The notes under the pieces: model-generated | What the model was told of the DNA's origin: nothing | The model's input: only the letters and a program-made list of their open reading frames with translations | Databases searched by the model: none | Shown here: one piece after another, positions 33,501 to 44,505 of the stretch | Layout: each line of letters opens with the position of its first letter | Numbering within the stretch: position 1 is the first letter of the stretch | Position numbers and translations under genes: made by a program | DNA from: Cytidiella melzeri | Taxonomy: Eukaryota > Basidiomycota > Agaricomycetes > Polyporales > Irpicaceae | DNA: 64,000 nt | NCBI GenBank assembly: GCA_022592445.1 | Contig: JABYQR010000060.1 | Location: 102,796 to 166,795, forward strand | Direction: 5' to 3'

Positions 33501-35594
33501 TGTCGACCACATCGCGGCCACAATATCAGGACGGTCATCGCTCTCGGTCACGTCTTCTACGCGCGTCAGTGAGCTATTGTTGGGCAGCTTCGACGTAGCA
33601 GACGCACGTTCTTTGCCTTCGGCGCTCTTCGCACTTGCTAACGAAACGCTGGTTGATATCTACCCTCCAACCGTTCACAACAAAGTTCCTTCGCTATGGC
33701 TCCTTCGCACTCTTACGCGCAGTATCGACGTTTGTCCTGTCGAGATATCCGAACAGCTGCTTGAGACGCTTCAAGAGGGCATGTGCTACTGGATTCAAGA
33801 CGACCAATCTGTGCTTACTGGGGACGAATATGGCATGGATGTACTACCAATGTACCAGACAGTTCTGGCAAGAATGATGGGACTGCCGCTGCAACCGTCT
33901 ACTGTGAACAACCTTGCCAAGCTCGTTGAATCTGCGTTCTGTGGTCGTGCCGACAAACCGGATGGAGCTATCTCAGCTTTCCTCGAATTTTGGCAATTAA
34001 CATACGGCTCTGTTCCAGAGCCTGTGGACGGTTGGTCTGACAGGATCGTCACCTGTCTCGAACGGTCCGGCCTTCGTTCGCAACCACCGGTTGTAGAGGT
34101 ATCCGAATCATTGGTCACTGGCAATGGCGACACAGACGAGGAAGAAGTCGAGAGTCAGTTACTCGCTGCATCCTCTGACAACGTTCCATACTCCCCCGTT
34201 GTTTCATCTCCGAGTAGTCTGGCTGAGGCATTCGTTTTGTATCGTGAATCCGGCGTGGTGTCTTCAATTGACTTGCAGGTACCTGAAACTCCGACAAAGC
34301 GAAGACCCTCTTCCCCCTTCACTCCCCGTCGTGCAAACAAATATGCATTACCCGCCCCACCGCTCTCACCTACCTTGTCCTCCACCTCTCCTTGCCTCTC
34401 ACTGCACTCTTCGCCTCAGCGATCACCTACTACGCCCAAGCGTCGCACGCCTGGCTCTGTGCGACTACAAGCCGAGAAGCGCGAAAAGGAAAACTTGTCC
34501 CCGCTTCGCAACATTTCATCTGTGGCAGAGCGTATCGCCACTCAGTCACCTCTCGCTTCAGTTCTTGGGAAAAGACACTTCGACGCTGTTGACGAGGATA
34601 GCGGAGCAGAGCAGATAAGCAAGAGAGCCCATCAGGATTTGTTGCACATCTTTGGAGACGCATTGCAGAATTCTCCTGTTACGCAACCTGTACAGGTGAA
34701 TGTGGCACAAGTTTCTTCGCCTTCGCCTGCGCAGATCAAGGCATCCGCTGTCATGTCCCCGCCATCCAAAACCTCACCAGCAACTGCTGGAGGGCTGGAC
34801 ATTTGCTCCGAAGCCTTAGCGCATAGCACAGCGGGCAAGACCCTAACGCAGTTATCCAGCAATCGAAGGAAGCGCAAGGGGGTGTTCTTGGAGGCGGTCG
34901 AAGTTCCGACTCTTTGCGAAGTCATGAAGCGTCGAGCTGCTAGTTTGGACATTCCTAAATCGAATTTGGAACGTCCCTTGCATCCCACTCGTTCACTTCC
35001 TGGTCCTGCTGGACACTCGACTTTACGACGAATGCGCTCCTCCTCGAGGCTATCAGGCGATGGCGAGGATTTTGACCAACTACTGTTTTCGAAGGAGAAA
35101 AGAGCAGCCCCTCCTCGTCCTTTGCAACTGATGACCAACCTCAAGCGCAAGCGCATCAAGGTGCTTTCCCAGGAGGATGTCTTCAGTGATTCGTCTTCGC
35201 TGTCATCTCCCCTCAGGCGGTTGAAGGACATGCAGACCATGGGTAGCGGTCAGTAAATGCGCTCCTCCGAATGATTTGCTTGAACTAACGAACGTGTTCT
35301 CTAGACGACTCGATAATTCTGGCTACTCCCTCTCTTGTCGCTGCATCTTCAAGTGCGCTGTCATCAGACGATGATCCTCATCACTACTTGGGTCAAGTGA
35401 CACCACACCGCCTTGTCTCTCCCGCAATCAGCCGCGTTCTCTATGATGACGATCCCTTTGCTGAGCCCGGAAGCGACGACTCTAACATGAGCGCCAGCCC
35501 GACCTCGGAAAGAGTGGCTCGCATGAAGTCGAGGAAGTCCCTGCCAGTGAAGTCCTTGGCTCCACGGCTGGCGTCTTCGACCCTCGCCAAGTAG
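30540..35594 (+). CDS. rif1: Rif1-like protein (Rap1-interacting factor 1, N-terminal HEAT domain)
   Basis: Rif1 limits telomere elongation and controls replication timing by bringing protein phosphatase 1 to chromatin. ATG 30540; exons join across introns near 31200, 32610-32660, 32722-32774, 33342-33392 and 35248-35305 to the stop at 35594. The first 60 residues hold two PP1 docking signatures, an RVxF-like RMVVW (23-27) and SILK in PVRSILKKT (54-57). A long alpha-helical Rif1_N-type repeat region follows, with a TPNARKTWALSVWLLQYQRLP segment and repeated leucine-rich helices up to about residue 900. The C-terminal third is disordered with many SP/TP sites (SPFTPRR, SPQRSPTTPKRR), likely kinase targets. 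Identity rests on the N-terminal domain, the paired PP1 motifs and the length. Confidence 0.82.
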
Positions 35595-38043
35595 TGGTCA
35601 AATTGCCTGCGTGTTGGTTTACATTCTTGTTGATACGCTGCTATCGCCGAGTTTTAGTTTTCGCTGGTTGATGAACTTGCTTTGTCCTTCGCTTCTCGAT
35701 TCTGTACCATTGTAATAGCTGTCATCGTCACCCAAAAGCGATCAGAGAGTCCTCTACCTTGTATATACCTAGCCTCATCTGGATACCACAATCTCATATA
35801 TCTTGCGCAGTCAGACAAACGCGGATGTGTAGCCTTTGTGTCCTGTTCATACTGTACAGCACCGACTGGCTTTGAATTGATTGTTTAAAGTTGAACATGA
35901 TATTCGCGTATTAATAAGAATATTGTCCACGGAGTGCAGGACAGGTGCATGGCGAATAGTCGAACCACGTCGCCCTACGGACTCACTATGGACTCTTTCA
36001 CCCCCTCGCGCATTTGTGTCAGATGTTGTCATTCACATATATCTCACGTACGTTGAGCGACGACAGTCCTCTATATTGCAATCACACTCAACTGTAACCC
36101 TCCTCCCGCAGATTACCCGTGCTTGTAGTAATGACCAAGGACGAAGTAGGGGCCCATATACTTACGGGTCCGGCGCTTGCACACCTTTCTCCTGAACCAC
36201 AACGTCCCCCAGCCTGCGAAGCTCGTCGCCCACAGGACGCCTTGGCGCATCCATACCACGCGAGCCGGTCGAGTCTCTTCTGCACTAGTATTGCTTGATT
36301 CCGTAAGGAATCTCGGGTTAATACTCCCCGACACCACGACCCAGAAAATCCCGTTTCCGAACCAAATGTCGCGGACGAGGTTGTAAAACGTGGTGAATAC
36401 GACAGCTGCCGGCATCTGGACTCTCTAGCCAGTATTGTATGGTTCCAGGCTATCTATCGCGTCTCCTCGGTGGGAGACCGCCGCTCATCAGCTGGGCTCG
36501 CTCCGTTCGGCACTTGGCCATATTCGAAGACTGTGTCCGGTTTGTGCAGCACATAGTACGATGAAGATCTTCGGCCAGCAGATAACTCGCTTCTGCCGTT
36601 CGTCAAGAGAGGCAGCCATCGGTGGCAGCTGCTGACCGGAGAGATCAGTACATACTTTCAAATGTGACAAGTCCGTGCACTCTCCAGAAAATCAGCGCAC
36701 CAGACGATCGTGTTCGCACTCATTTGAGCGGAGACGTATGAGGAGATGCACTGGAATTTTGCTTGGCTATCCCCGCAATGCCATCCAGAATATTCGCAGG
36801 TCACCGCGGCTTCGCACCGCGATGAATTCCAATGCAGAGTACTCTGGAGTCGTTGTGGTTTGACAATTTTTCGGGTTTTCGTGCCCTCGAGGCCACTATC
36901 TGCTTTTTGCGGTGTTCGGTATCTTTGGTATGTCGTTAGTCATTGTCGCCTATGTGTGTGTGTGTCTGAATCCATGAAGCATAGGTACAGCTATCTTGAT
37001 TTTGACGAGCTATGTCACCTTTCTCAATATCAAAATAGCGCTACCAATGGTGTAGTATCTTGTGCTGGGCTCCTATATTCTCAACGACGTTCCTCGTCCT
37101 GTTGACAGTTTCAGGAGCTCAGGTACTTGCGTTGAAGCGCAGTCTCCGAGGCATGCTGCATTGATTCTTGTACTTGTATCAGCTCACCGGCGTTTTTATT
37201 AACCTCAGCTGTGTAGTAACTGCAAGGTGTGTGCAAATATGTACCAGCTAGACGTGATCGGAAATATGATTTTTGTTCTCCGTGCGTGATATAAAACTAG
37301 CCTACCACCACCGTCGTGCTTTCCTCTCCCCAATCATGCCAGCCACAAGCCTGCGATACTCGTCGCCCGCGGGACGCGTCGTGCATTCATCCGGTAACAT
37401 ACTTCTCGGAATACTGGGGCTAAAGACTTGGCGCTCACCGACACCATATCACAGGCATGAAAACAATTCTACTATGGGAACTGTGTAGTGCTCGTGTACG
37501 CACGGGCAACCCACTGTACGGCACTATTTCAAGTTATAGGGCCTTAGACGCAGCCCAAAACAAAACAATCTTTGCGGTCAACGTGAAAGGGGAATGCATG
37601 CACACCGAAAGCATACCGGCATCCTGCTCTACTTGTGCACCAACGACTGCGTGCATCGATATACCCACAAAGTAAGTAGGCAAGCTTTGTGAAGATCTTC
37701 AGTGCCTTGAACCAAGTGGCATATTTGCGCGTATGGATCGACGTGTACTACAGACCGACGCAGTACACACAGCTGACACATGAGTCGGAAGAGAGCGCAT
37801 GAGGACGTGTCCTAGAATAACACAAAGCTCGCTGAAGAGGTCTAGGTATGCCTACAAAACACAAGAGCACTAATCGGCCATCCCAGAACCAATGCCTACT
37901 TGAAAGGAGAGGACGGAGACCAATCTGCCAGAGACCGGTCTTCTACTTTTCATTTATCAAAAATGAGGGTACTAGTGGGGGGAAGGGACAAGTTCAAAGG
38001 AGTGAATGGTTCCTCCAAGGAAAACAGTGCAGAACAAAGCACA
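35595..38043. other. Gene-poor region with gene fragments
   Basis: No intact gene recognised in 2.4 kb. The minus strand at 36113-36415 encodes an open 100-residue hydrophobic frame (see separate entry), and a related short stretch recurs near 37330-37400. 36430-37260 has only short frames. 37850-38043 is the 3' flank of the RlpA-like gene. Confidence 0.45.
36113..36415 (-). pseudogene. Fragment of an unidentified membrane-protein family
   Basis: A 100-codon frame opens with hydrophobic residues (FYNLVRDIWFGNGIFWVVVSG) and later reads RQGVLWATSFAGWGTLWFRRK. A matching nucleotide stretch (TGTGGG-CGACGAGC-TCGCA...CTGG) occurs near 37350, 42150 and 43650, always in broken context. The arrangement resembles the C-terminal end of a multi-pass protein family. 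I cannot name it. Confidence 0.35.
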
Positions 38044-38592
38044 TTAGATGTAGCGCCAATCGACGGGGAAAATACCATCATCCAGTTTGGCAAACTGCGA
38101 GAAAAGACCCTTGGTGAGATCTGTAATATCATGGTCAACGAAACCCAGGTTTGATTAGAAAGTACGGTACACACCAATGCTTCTTCCTTGACATCCCATA
38201 CATTCGTCGGCAACTTTGGCTTGTACCTTTTTACCAGTGGCGGTGTTGGTAATTTCGACCGACTAGAGAGTAAAATAAGCATAGCCCCAAGATAACGTGG
38301 GCAAATCCGATGTGTACCTTTCCGCAGTGTGCACCGTTGTCGTAAAGGTGCGCCGGGAGAGCAATGATCCAGTCAGAGGCCACGTTAGTCCAACCACAGG
38401 CACCAAGGCCCGTGTCGAACCAAGTAGCCTGGAAGGAGATAGGATCGTCAGCCAATTATTATTGACCAGCAACTTGAGGGGCGCTAGGAGACTTACTTGT
38501 GAGTCTGCTGAACGCTGCTCGATCGGAGCTGCGACGGAGGTAAAAGCAAGAGCAGAGAGGGCGAGAAAAGCAGTAGCGAGACGAATCATCAT
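38044..38592 (-). CDS. Secreted RlpA-like (double-psi beta-barrel) protein
   Basis: Four exons. The first (ATG 38592) is a signal peptide (MIRLATAFLALSALAFTSVA) followed by a short PIEQRS propeptide-like stretch. The mature part has ATWFDTGLGACGW, NGAHCGK, a VEITNTATGKKVQAKVADEC strand pair, and MGCQGRSIDLT; it ends with DGIFPVDWRYI at 38044. These are the hallmarks of the RlpA-like/barwin-related double-psi barrel found in many small basidiomycete secreted proteins, including those annotated as riboflavin-aldehyde-forming enzyme-like. Six cysteines could form disulphides. The function is not established; a cell-wall or extracellular role is inferred. All three introns are short GT-AG, and a TATA box lies upstream. 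Confidence 0.9.
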
Positions 38593-39504
38593 GGAGGATT
38601 GTAGTGGGAGTGAAGGTTGAAGTATAGAGGTAGAGAGTGGATGGAGTCGTTAGGGGACTGAGGATAAGTGCGACCGGCGCAGGAGAAATGAAATGACCTG
38701 GAGCAGGAGGTGTGCTGAGGTGAGGGTAGAAGGTTGGTGGCAAGTCGATTTATATACCCTGCAGTTCATCGCAAAGAACACAGAGGGTGGGGAATGTCTC
38801 ACTGTTTTTGCCCTAGGATCTTTTGTGTTATGTCTGTATGTGTTTCAGCGGCTGTTATATCAGATCTTTATGATAGTACTGTGACTGATTGTCCAAAAAA
38901 AACTCACAGCTTCGCCACGGCCAGGGGCCACCATTCGTTTCACCTGAAGAACTTTTCCATCACTCCACGAAACCGATAATAGTCTGCATCGGTAAGGCTC
39001 GTCCAGAGGTGGCGAAGTGCTCGTGGGGTAGACACTTTGTACGAGTTCTACATCACATTGCATTAGTAACACTTACTGCAGTCAGTGCTCGGCCGTTACA
39101 TATACCCCTAGCGTACAGTGGCGCGGCTGGCTGCATTCTGAGCACATGCCGTAATCGGACATGCGTGCGTGCTAACGCTAGGCACACGTCACGTAAGCCA
39201 AACGCAAAAGCGTGCCAAGAGCGCAGCTCGCATCTTTTGGCATAGCTTGTCACCCTTCTACCAAGACAAGCCAGTGTCGTTCCATTGGTCATGCTTCCAA
39301 AACCTAGTCGGCCTTCCATACATCAGCGGGGGACGTACGAGGAGCGGTTTGCGAAATTGGATACTGTTCGTCTATAGGGTTGTGTCATTCAGCGAATATT
39401 CGCAGGTCACCATTGTTTCAAGTTCGCGTCGCGTTGAGACTACAATAAAGCACATATCTTGTGGCTGTGGTGGTTCACTGATTGTTTCGGCTTTTCCTGA
39501 AAAC
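38593..39504. other. Intergenic region, RlpA promoter and oxidoreductase 3' flank
   Basis: About 0.9 kb. The minus strand 38930-39060 is open with a protein-like stretch (YRCRLLSVSWSDGKVLQVKR), but no start, partner exon or family was found. Otherwise nothing is seen. Confidence 0.4.
38749..38756 (-). promoter_or_regulatory. TATA box of the RlpA-like gene
   Basis: TATATAAA on the minus strand, about 160 bp upstream of the ATG at 38592. This is a plausible core promoter with a leader of roughly 130 bp. Confidence 0.45.
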
Positions 39505-41616
39505 TTACATCACGTACCAGATCCACATCACAACCAACCCTACCGCACTCAACACCAGAGCCCCAACACCACCAATCACTTTGCTGGCCCCACTCCCCTC
39601 GAGGAACACGAACACCTTCTCCACACCTGCAGGCCGAGGATCCCGATCCGTGTTCCGAACGTCAAAGGGTGAGTGTACATCCCCACCGACGCTCAGCGCT
39701 GCTCGGAGCCCAGACGTGAACCCGTCTTCGTGAAACCCGTATCTGAGCCAAGCACCCGCATACAAAATACCACGTGTGTTTTGGATGGTATGCATGGAGC
39801 GTTGGGCTCGGATACTCTGTGTAGGATTGAAATCAGTACCCGCAAACTTGGAAATACGTGGGTGACCTACGTCAGCATCGAGAATGGGATGGTCGTATTT
39901 GTATCGTCCCACGACCAAGTCAGGATGAGGCTCAAACGGAGGGTTGAGAGTGACTAGCACTGGTCCGTGATCCGTTTCCGATATGTGCTGCAAAGCGTTC
40001 ATCCAATCTACGGTGTGCTACCTTTTAGTCATGCATAGAAAAGTTTGATTGAAATTGCGCTTTACATGTCCTAGAAACAAACGCTTCAAGAGTTGCTTAT
40101 GAAGGGAGGCGAGAACGCTCACTCACAGTGCTACGCGATCAACGTTTGCTCTCTTTTCCCCAGTCTGCTCGTCGACAGCGGAGAAAGTGAGATAATTCCA
40201 GCAAGACCAGGTTAAACGGTTTTGAGGCATGAGCTAGACAAATAACCTCCATGGTCAGCACCGGGGAGAGGGGCATGACTGCGCACCGAAACGTCACGAT
40301 GCAGGACTACTTCGTTGCGATTCCATTCAAACGACTCGAGGATAAGCTTCTCGCGCGCAGTGATGCCGGTGGTGATACCAGGCTCTGTGTGGCTTAGAAT
40401 TCTCATTGCTTCGTCCGAATGACATGCGAGGATGACACGGTCAAATGAGTCCCTCTGACCCGACGTTGTCTCAAGGATGACAGAGGAATGCTGTGCGAGG
40501 TGGGGTGTGATGGGGTTAGTCAAAGATTTAATAGGAGTGTTGAGGTGCAGATGAGACGGCGGAAGTTTGGACAGGATTTGCTTGACGTAGACATGACTAC
40601 ACCCCGTGTGTCATCAAATGGTGTATCTCAACAGTTAAAGAAATATTACTTACCTCCCACCACGTAGTGTTAGCCAGGGAGGTTTACCTGTGATCTGTAG
40701 GAGGTGGTGATTGCTCATGAACTGAATCTAAAGGGGATACGCATTAGCTCCGAAGTGAGTGTGGAGAAGGACGCACGAGAGTCTTGGCTGGAAAGTCAAG
40801 CGCGCATTTATCCGGGGGCGTACTCCATATCGCTGCAGTCATCGGCTGTGCGTTGTTTTAGCTTCTCAAAACTAACCGCAAATTTTCATTTTCGAGCTCT
40901 GACTCACAACGAGGTAATTGTCTCTGAATGTATTTGAATACCCTTCGCGCTGCAAGTACTCGCCAATAGATAGCTCCTCGTCCTCGTCCTCATTTTCCTC
41001 TTCCTCTTTCTTCTCGGCTGTCATGATGAGCCGCCTGGCACATGCGTTAAAGCGCAGGATATCATACAGCAATCTCCACGTGTTGCTGTCAAAAATTTGC
41101 GCAAAGGTAGTGAAGAAAGCCTTGACACCGTTTGAGTTTCCTGCCCATTCGAACAAGCCGCCGTCGCGAGAGATGCTGAAGGTCATGTCTGTCGGAAGGA
41201 TGGCGTTGTTCAGGTTGGGGTAAAGGCATAGAAAGCGGAGGAAGTTGGGGTAGGTGCTAGGGTTGAAGACAATCTATGGTTATGTCGTTAATAGTGTGAG
41301 TTTACTCGCTGTACGCTGGGAACTTACGAAGCCGCTGTACAGACAGTGAAAAGCCCAAGCAAGAATTAGTGAATCAAAAAGGAAACTCACGTATCAACGT
41401 CTACCGACGGTCCTTGCTTGTCCGTCTTGAATATCACTGTATTGGCATGGCCGCCAGCGCGGTGGTCGGCTTCGTAAAGATGTACTTCATGCTCGCTGTA
41501 CTCGTTCAATAGCTGCACACAGGTGAGGTGGTGTAGAATCGGAGGATGAACGACGATAGCCTCACCCACGTTGCGGCAAGACCAGACACGCCTGAACCAA
41601 CGACTGCAATTTTCAT
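39505..41616 (-). CDS. FAD-dependent amine-oxidase-like protein (COG2907 type) with C-terminal membrane anchor
   Basis: ATG 41616 opens with the FAD-binding dinucleotide fold MKIAVVGSGVSGLAATW, then after an intron LLNEYSEHEVHLYEADHRAGGHANTV (with the ribose-binding glutamate) and VDVDTGFIVFNPSTYPNFLR. The middle exon has a charged loop (KKEEEENEDEDEE) and then the LQITGKPPWLTLRGGSHVYV substrate-domain block. The end carries RGILYAGAWLRYGFHEDGFTSGL, the second FAD-contact motif, and a final hydrophobic helix (VIGGVGALVLSAVGLVVMW) just before the stop at 39505, probably a tail anchor. Such proteins are predicted NAD/FAD oxidoreductases, often linked to cyclopropane-fatty-acid synthases in other genomes; the substrate is unknown. 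A damaged copy of its first exons lies upstream (43.0-43.2 kb). Confidence 0.85.
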
Positions 41617-42545
41617 GACGGCGGGAGACAAGACGAGCAAGGATCTCGAGTTGCATCCAGGTATTTATGTACAGAAGTCAATCATCACCGTTGCGTCACG
41701 TCGATTCTTGATCTCGGCAGCGACCACCGATCGACGACATGGAAATGCAGCATCTACTTGCTCTAGCATCTTTAGGCTATGTTTCCGCAGGCGTTCATAC
41801 TATGCAACTTGTCAGTAGGTTCAAAAATAGTCAAAGGGATACGAACTCACCACATCCTGTGAGCTACGATTGCAAACGCCAGAAAAAAGTAAGCTATATC
41901 GCTCTGTGCGTCGGAACAAGGCCAAGCAAAAGCAATCTCTGCGTGAGTCGAGTGAGCTGGCGGGTTTGCGTAGTGCTAAGGATGTTGTGACGAGCTCTCG
42001 ATGTACATGTTGGACTCAACTCGATCGGAAAACATGGAATGCCCGCTCAAATTCTTAACATAAGGAGGGCAAACATGGCAAAACAAATTCCGGAGTGGAC
42101 CTGAAGCGTTGACGCTTGTCTCTTTCTCTCCAACCACGACAGCCAGAAGCTTGCGATGCTCGTCCCCCACAGAACTGCCTCTGCGCGTTCCACACTTCAC
42201 GAGCGGGTTAAGGTCTGAGCAACTACAGCCTCCGAGTCTTTCGATCGGACATTTTCGAGATGAATTCCCGTTATAACCATCCGACGGAGCCAACATACCA
42301 GAAAAAAATGACTGCACCGCCCTCAGCCGCAATGCGCCAGAGAAGGCCTCTCTTTGCTGACTTGGCGCTGAAAAGCTGCAGGGAGGCATTTGGCTGGAGG
42401 TGCGCTAAAGGCGAGGCGGTTGCTAGGTTGGAAATGTGGCAGGCTTTTGGTGCGTCCCCCCTTTTGCAACCTTGAAGCACTTCGTCGTGTATCCCTTTGG
42501 TGTCCGGTGGGGTGTTATCTGGATGCTGCGATTGCACCCTACTAA

Positions 42546-42632
42546 TAGGTGACAATGTCACCTAGGGATGTCTCATCCCAATTGTTCGGAATGAACAATC
42601 ACTCTAGGGACTAATAGTCCCTCACTAAGGGA
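42546..42632. repeat. Cluster of consecutive perfect inverted repeats
   Basis: Within 87 bp: 9-bp arms TAGGTGACA/TGTCACCTA (42546-42564), 6-bp arms GGGATG/CATCCC (42565-42579), 7-bp arms ATTGTTC/GAACAAT (42581-42599) and 8-bp arms AGGGACTA/TAGTCCCT (42606-42622), with TCCCT/AGGGA overlapping to 42632. Loops are 1-5 nt. The corresponding place in the duplicated unit (about 44035-44085) has unrelated DNA. Confidence 0.7.
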
Positions 42633-43009
42633 GGATATCCAGAACCAGCGGTTCGAAGTCCAAGTCGTCGTCGACGCGACTTGCAATCGCGGGATACACG
42701 AGATGAAGCTCGGTTGACCATTTTGGTGGACATATTTGCCATTTAGTTCAATTCGCGAGTCATGGTATTGCTTCGAGCTGCCGTGAAACTCAATTCAGAC
42801 TACTCTCTGGCTGTCGTGGCCAACTACACAATTTTTTCCTTGTTTGCTTCCTTCGAGGAAGTTTTCCTAGTTGGGAACTGTTGGGTAGCAATATAGGAAG
42901 CTTGTGCGTCCGAGTTTCGGCTGTCGTTGAATGTGGACCGCCGCTGACATCTTTGCTCTTAGATTGTACACGCAGGGCGAGATTTACAGAATATGACAGA
43001 GGACACTTG

Positions 43010-43230
43010 CGTATCAGCGTTTGCCGACCATGTTTGCTTGTCCTTCCCGAACGTGACCGCACTGGCATGCCTCCTGCACGGTGGTCGGCTTCGTGCAAAT
43101 GTACTTCACGCTTGCTGTACTCGTTCAGTAACTGTGAAAAGGTGAGGTAGCGCCGGAGGAGGAGAGACGATAGCCTCACCCACGTAGCGGCGAGACTAGA
43201 CAGGCCAGAATTGAGGACTGCAATCAACAT
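43010..43230 (-). pseudogene. Truncated, damaged copy of the oxidoreductase 5' end
   Basis: Matches exons 1 and 2 of the gene at 39505-41616 (same intron position after LAATW, and EVHLHEADHRAGG in exon 2). The nucleotide-binding GSGVSG has become NSGLSS, later codons are shifted, and no downstream exons follow. It is a non-functional by-product of the tandem duplication. Confidence 0.75.
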
Positions 43231-44505
43231 GACGGCAGGAGACAAGACGAGCGAGTATTGATCATACAGGTATTTATGTACGAAAGTCAATCATCACCAC
43301 CGATCAACAACATGGAAATCCAACGAATATTTGCTCTAGCATTTTATGTCGCTGTAGGCGTTCATACTAATTGGCCATAGGAATACGAATTTATCACTAT
43401 ATCCTGTGAGCGAGATGCAGATGCAAAGAAGCAGATGTAAGCGATGTCGCTTTGTCCGTCGAAATACGAGTCAAAGATGGGCACGCTGGCCGTGCTCGAC
43501 ATGTGATGACGAGCCTCGCTCATGTCGTAAAACGCGAAACGGGCGCTCACTGTTTCATCCAAGGAGAGCAAACATGGCAAAACAAATTCCGGGGTGGACC
43601 TGAAGCGTTGACGCTTGTCTCTTTCTCTCCAACCACGACAGCCAGAAGCTTGCGATGCTCGTCCCCCACAGAACTGCCTCTGCGCGTTCCACACTTCACG
43701 AGCGGGTTAAGGTCTGAGCAACTACAGCCTCCGAGTCTTTTGATCGGACTGTTCTAGACGAATCCCCGTTATAACCATCCGACGGAGCCAACATACCAGA
43801 AAAAAATGACTGCACCGCCCTTAGCTGTAATGCGCCAGAGAAGGCCTTTGCTTGCTGACTTAGCGCTGAAAAGCTGCGGGTAGGCATCTGGCTGGAGGTG
43901 TGAGAAAGTCGGGGTGGTCGCTAGATTGGAAATGTGGCAGGCTTTTGGTGCGTCCTCCCTTCAGCAACCTTGCAGCACTCCGTCGTGTATCCCTTTGGCG
44001 TCCAGTGGGGTGTTATCTGGACGCTGCGATTGCATTCATGGTTCAGCCTTTGGCCAACCTAGTGGACTAGAAATAGTTCCGTCAGGGAGGATATCCTGAA
44101 TTGAAGGTTTTGTTGGGCCGCGATGTCGCTGACGGTCCAACATGTTTTGGCATCGTGAGAGGGATTGCATGTATATGGCCTGCAAAAGCTCGGTTCGAAG
44201 TCCTAGTCGTCGACGCGACTCTGGTGATCGCGGGATACACGAGCTGAAGCTCGGTTGACCTTTTGTGGGGACATTTTTGCCATTGAGTTCAATTCGCGAG
44301 TCATGGTCTTTGCTTCGCGCTGCCGTGAAACTCAATTCAGACTACTCTCTGGCTGTCGTGGCCAACTACACAATTTTTTGTTGTTTGCTTCCTTCGAGGA
44401 TGCATGTGTTTGTTGGAAACGGTGCGGTAGCGAGGTAGGACGCTTGTGCGTCCGAGTACCGGCTCTCGTTGAATCTGGACCGTTGCTGACATCTCTGCTC
44501 TGATA

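Larger units (their letters stand above)
41395..44505. repeat. Tandem segmental duplication (two units of about 1.5-1.6 kb)
   Basis: Unit A (about 41395-42965) holds the first exons of the intact oxidoreductase gene plus upstream DNA; unit B (about 43010-44505) repeats the same order. Near-identical blocks are 42067-42240 against 43567-43740, 42270-42360 against 43770-43860, and 42760-42960 against 44300-44500. Offsets vary from about 1500 to 1614 bp, so indels have accumulated. Unit B contains only the damaged gene start. Confidence 0.8.

Noticed and set aside
44180..44220. tRNA-like B box (GGTTCGAAGTCC), also near 42648
   Set aside because: The flanking bases do not form a 5-bp T stem and no A box or acceptor stem is found. 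It is part of the duplicated segment.
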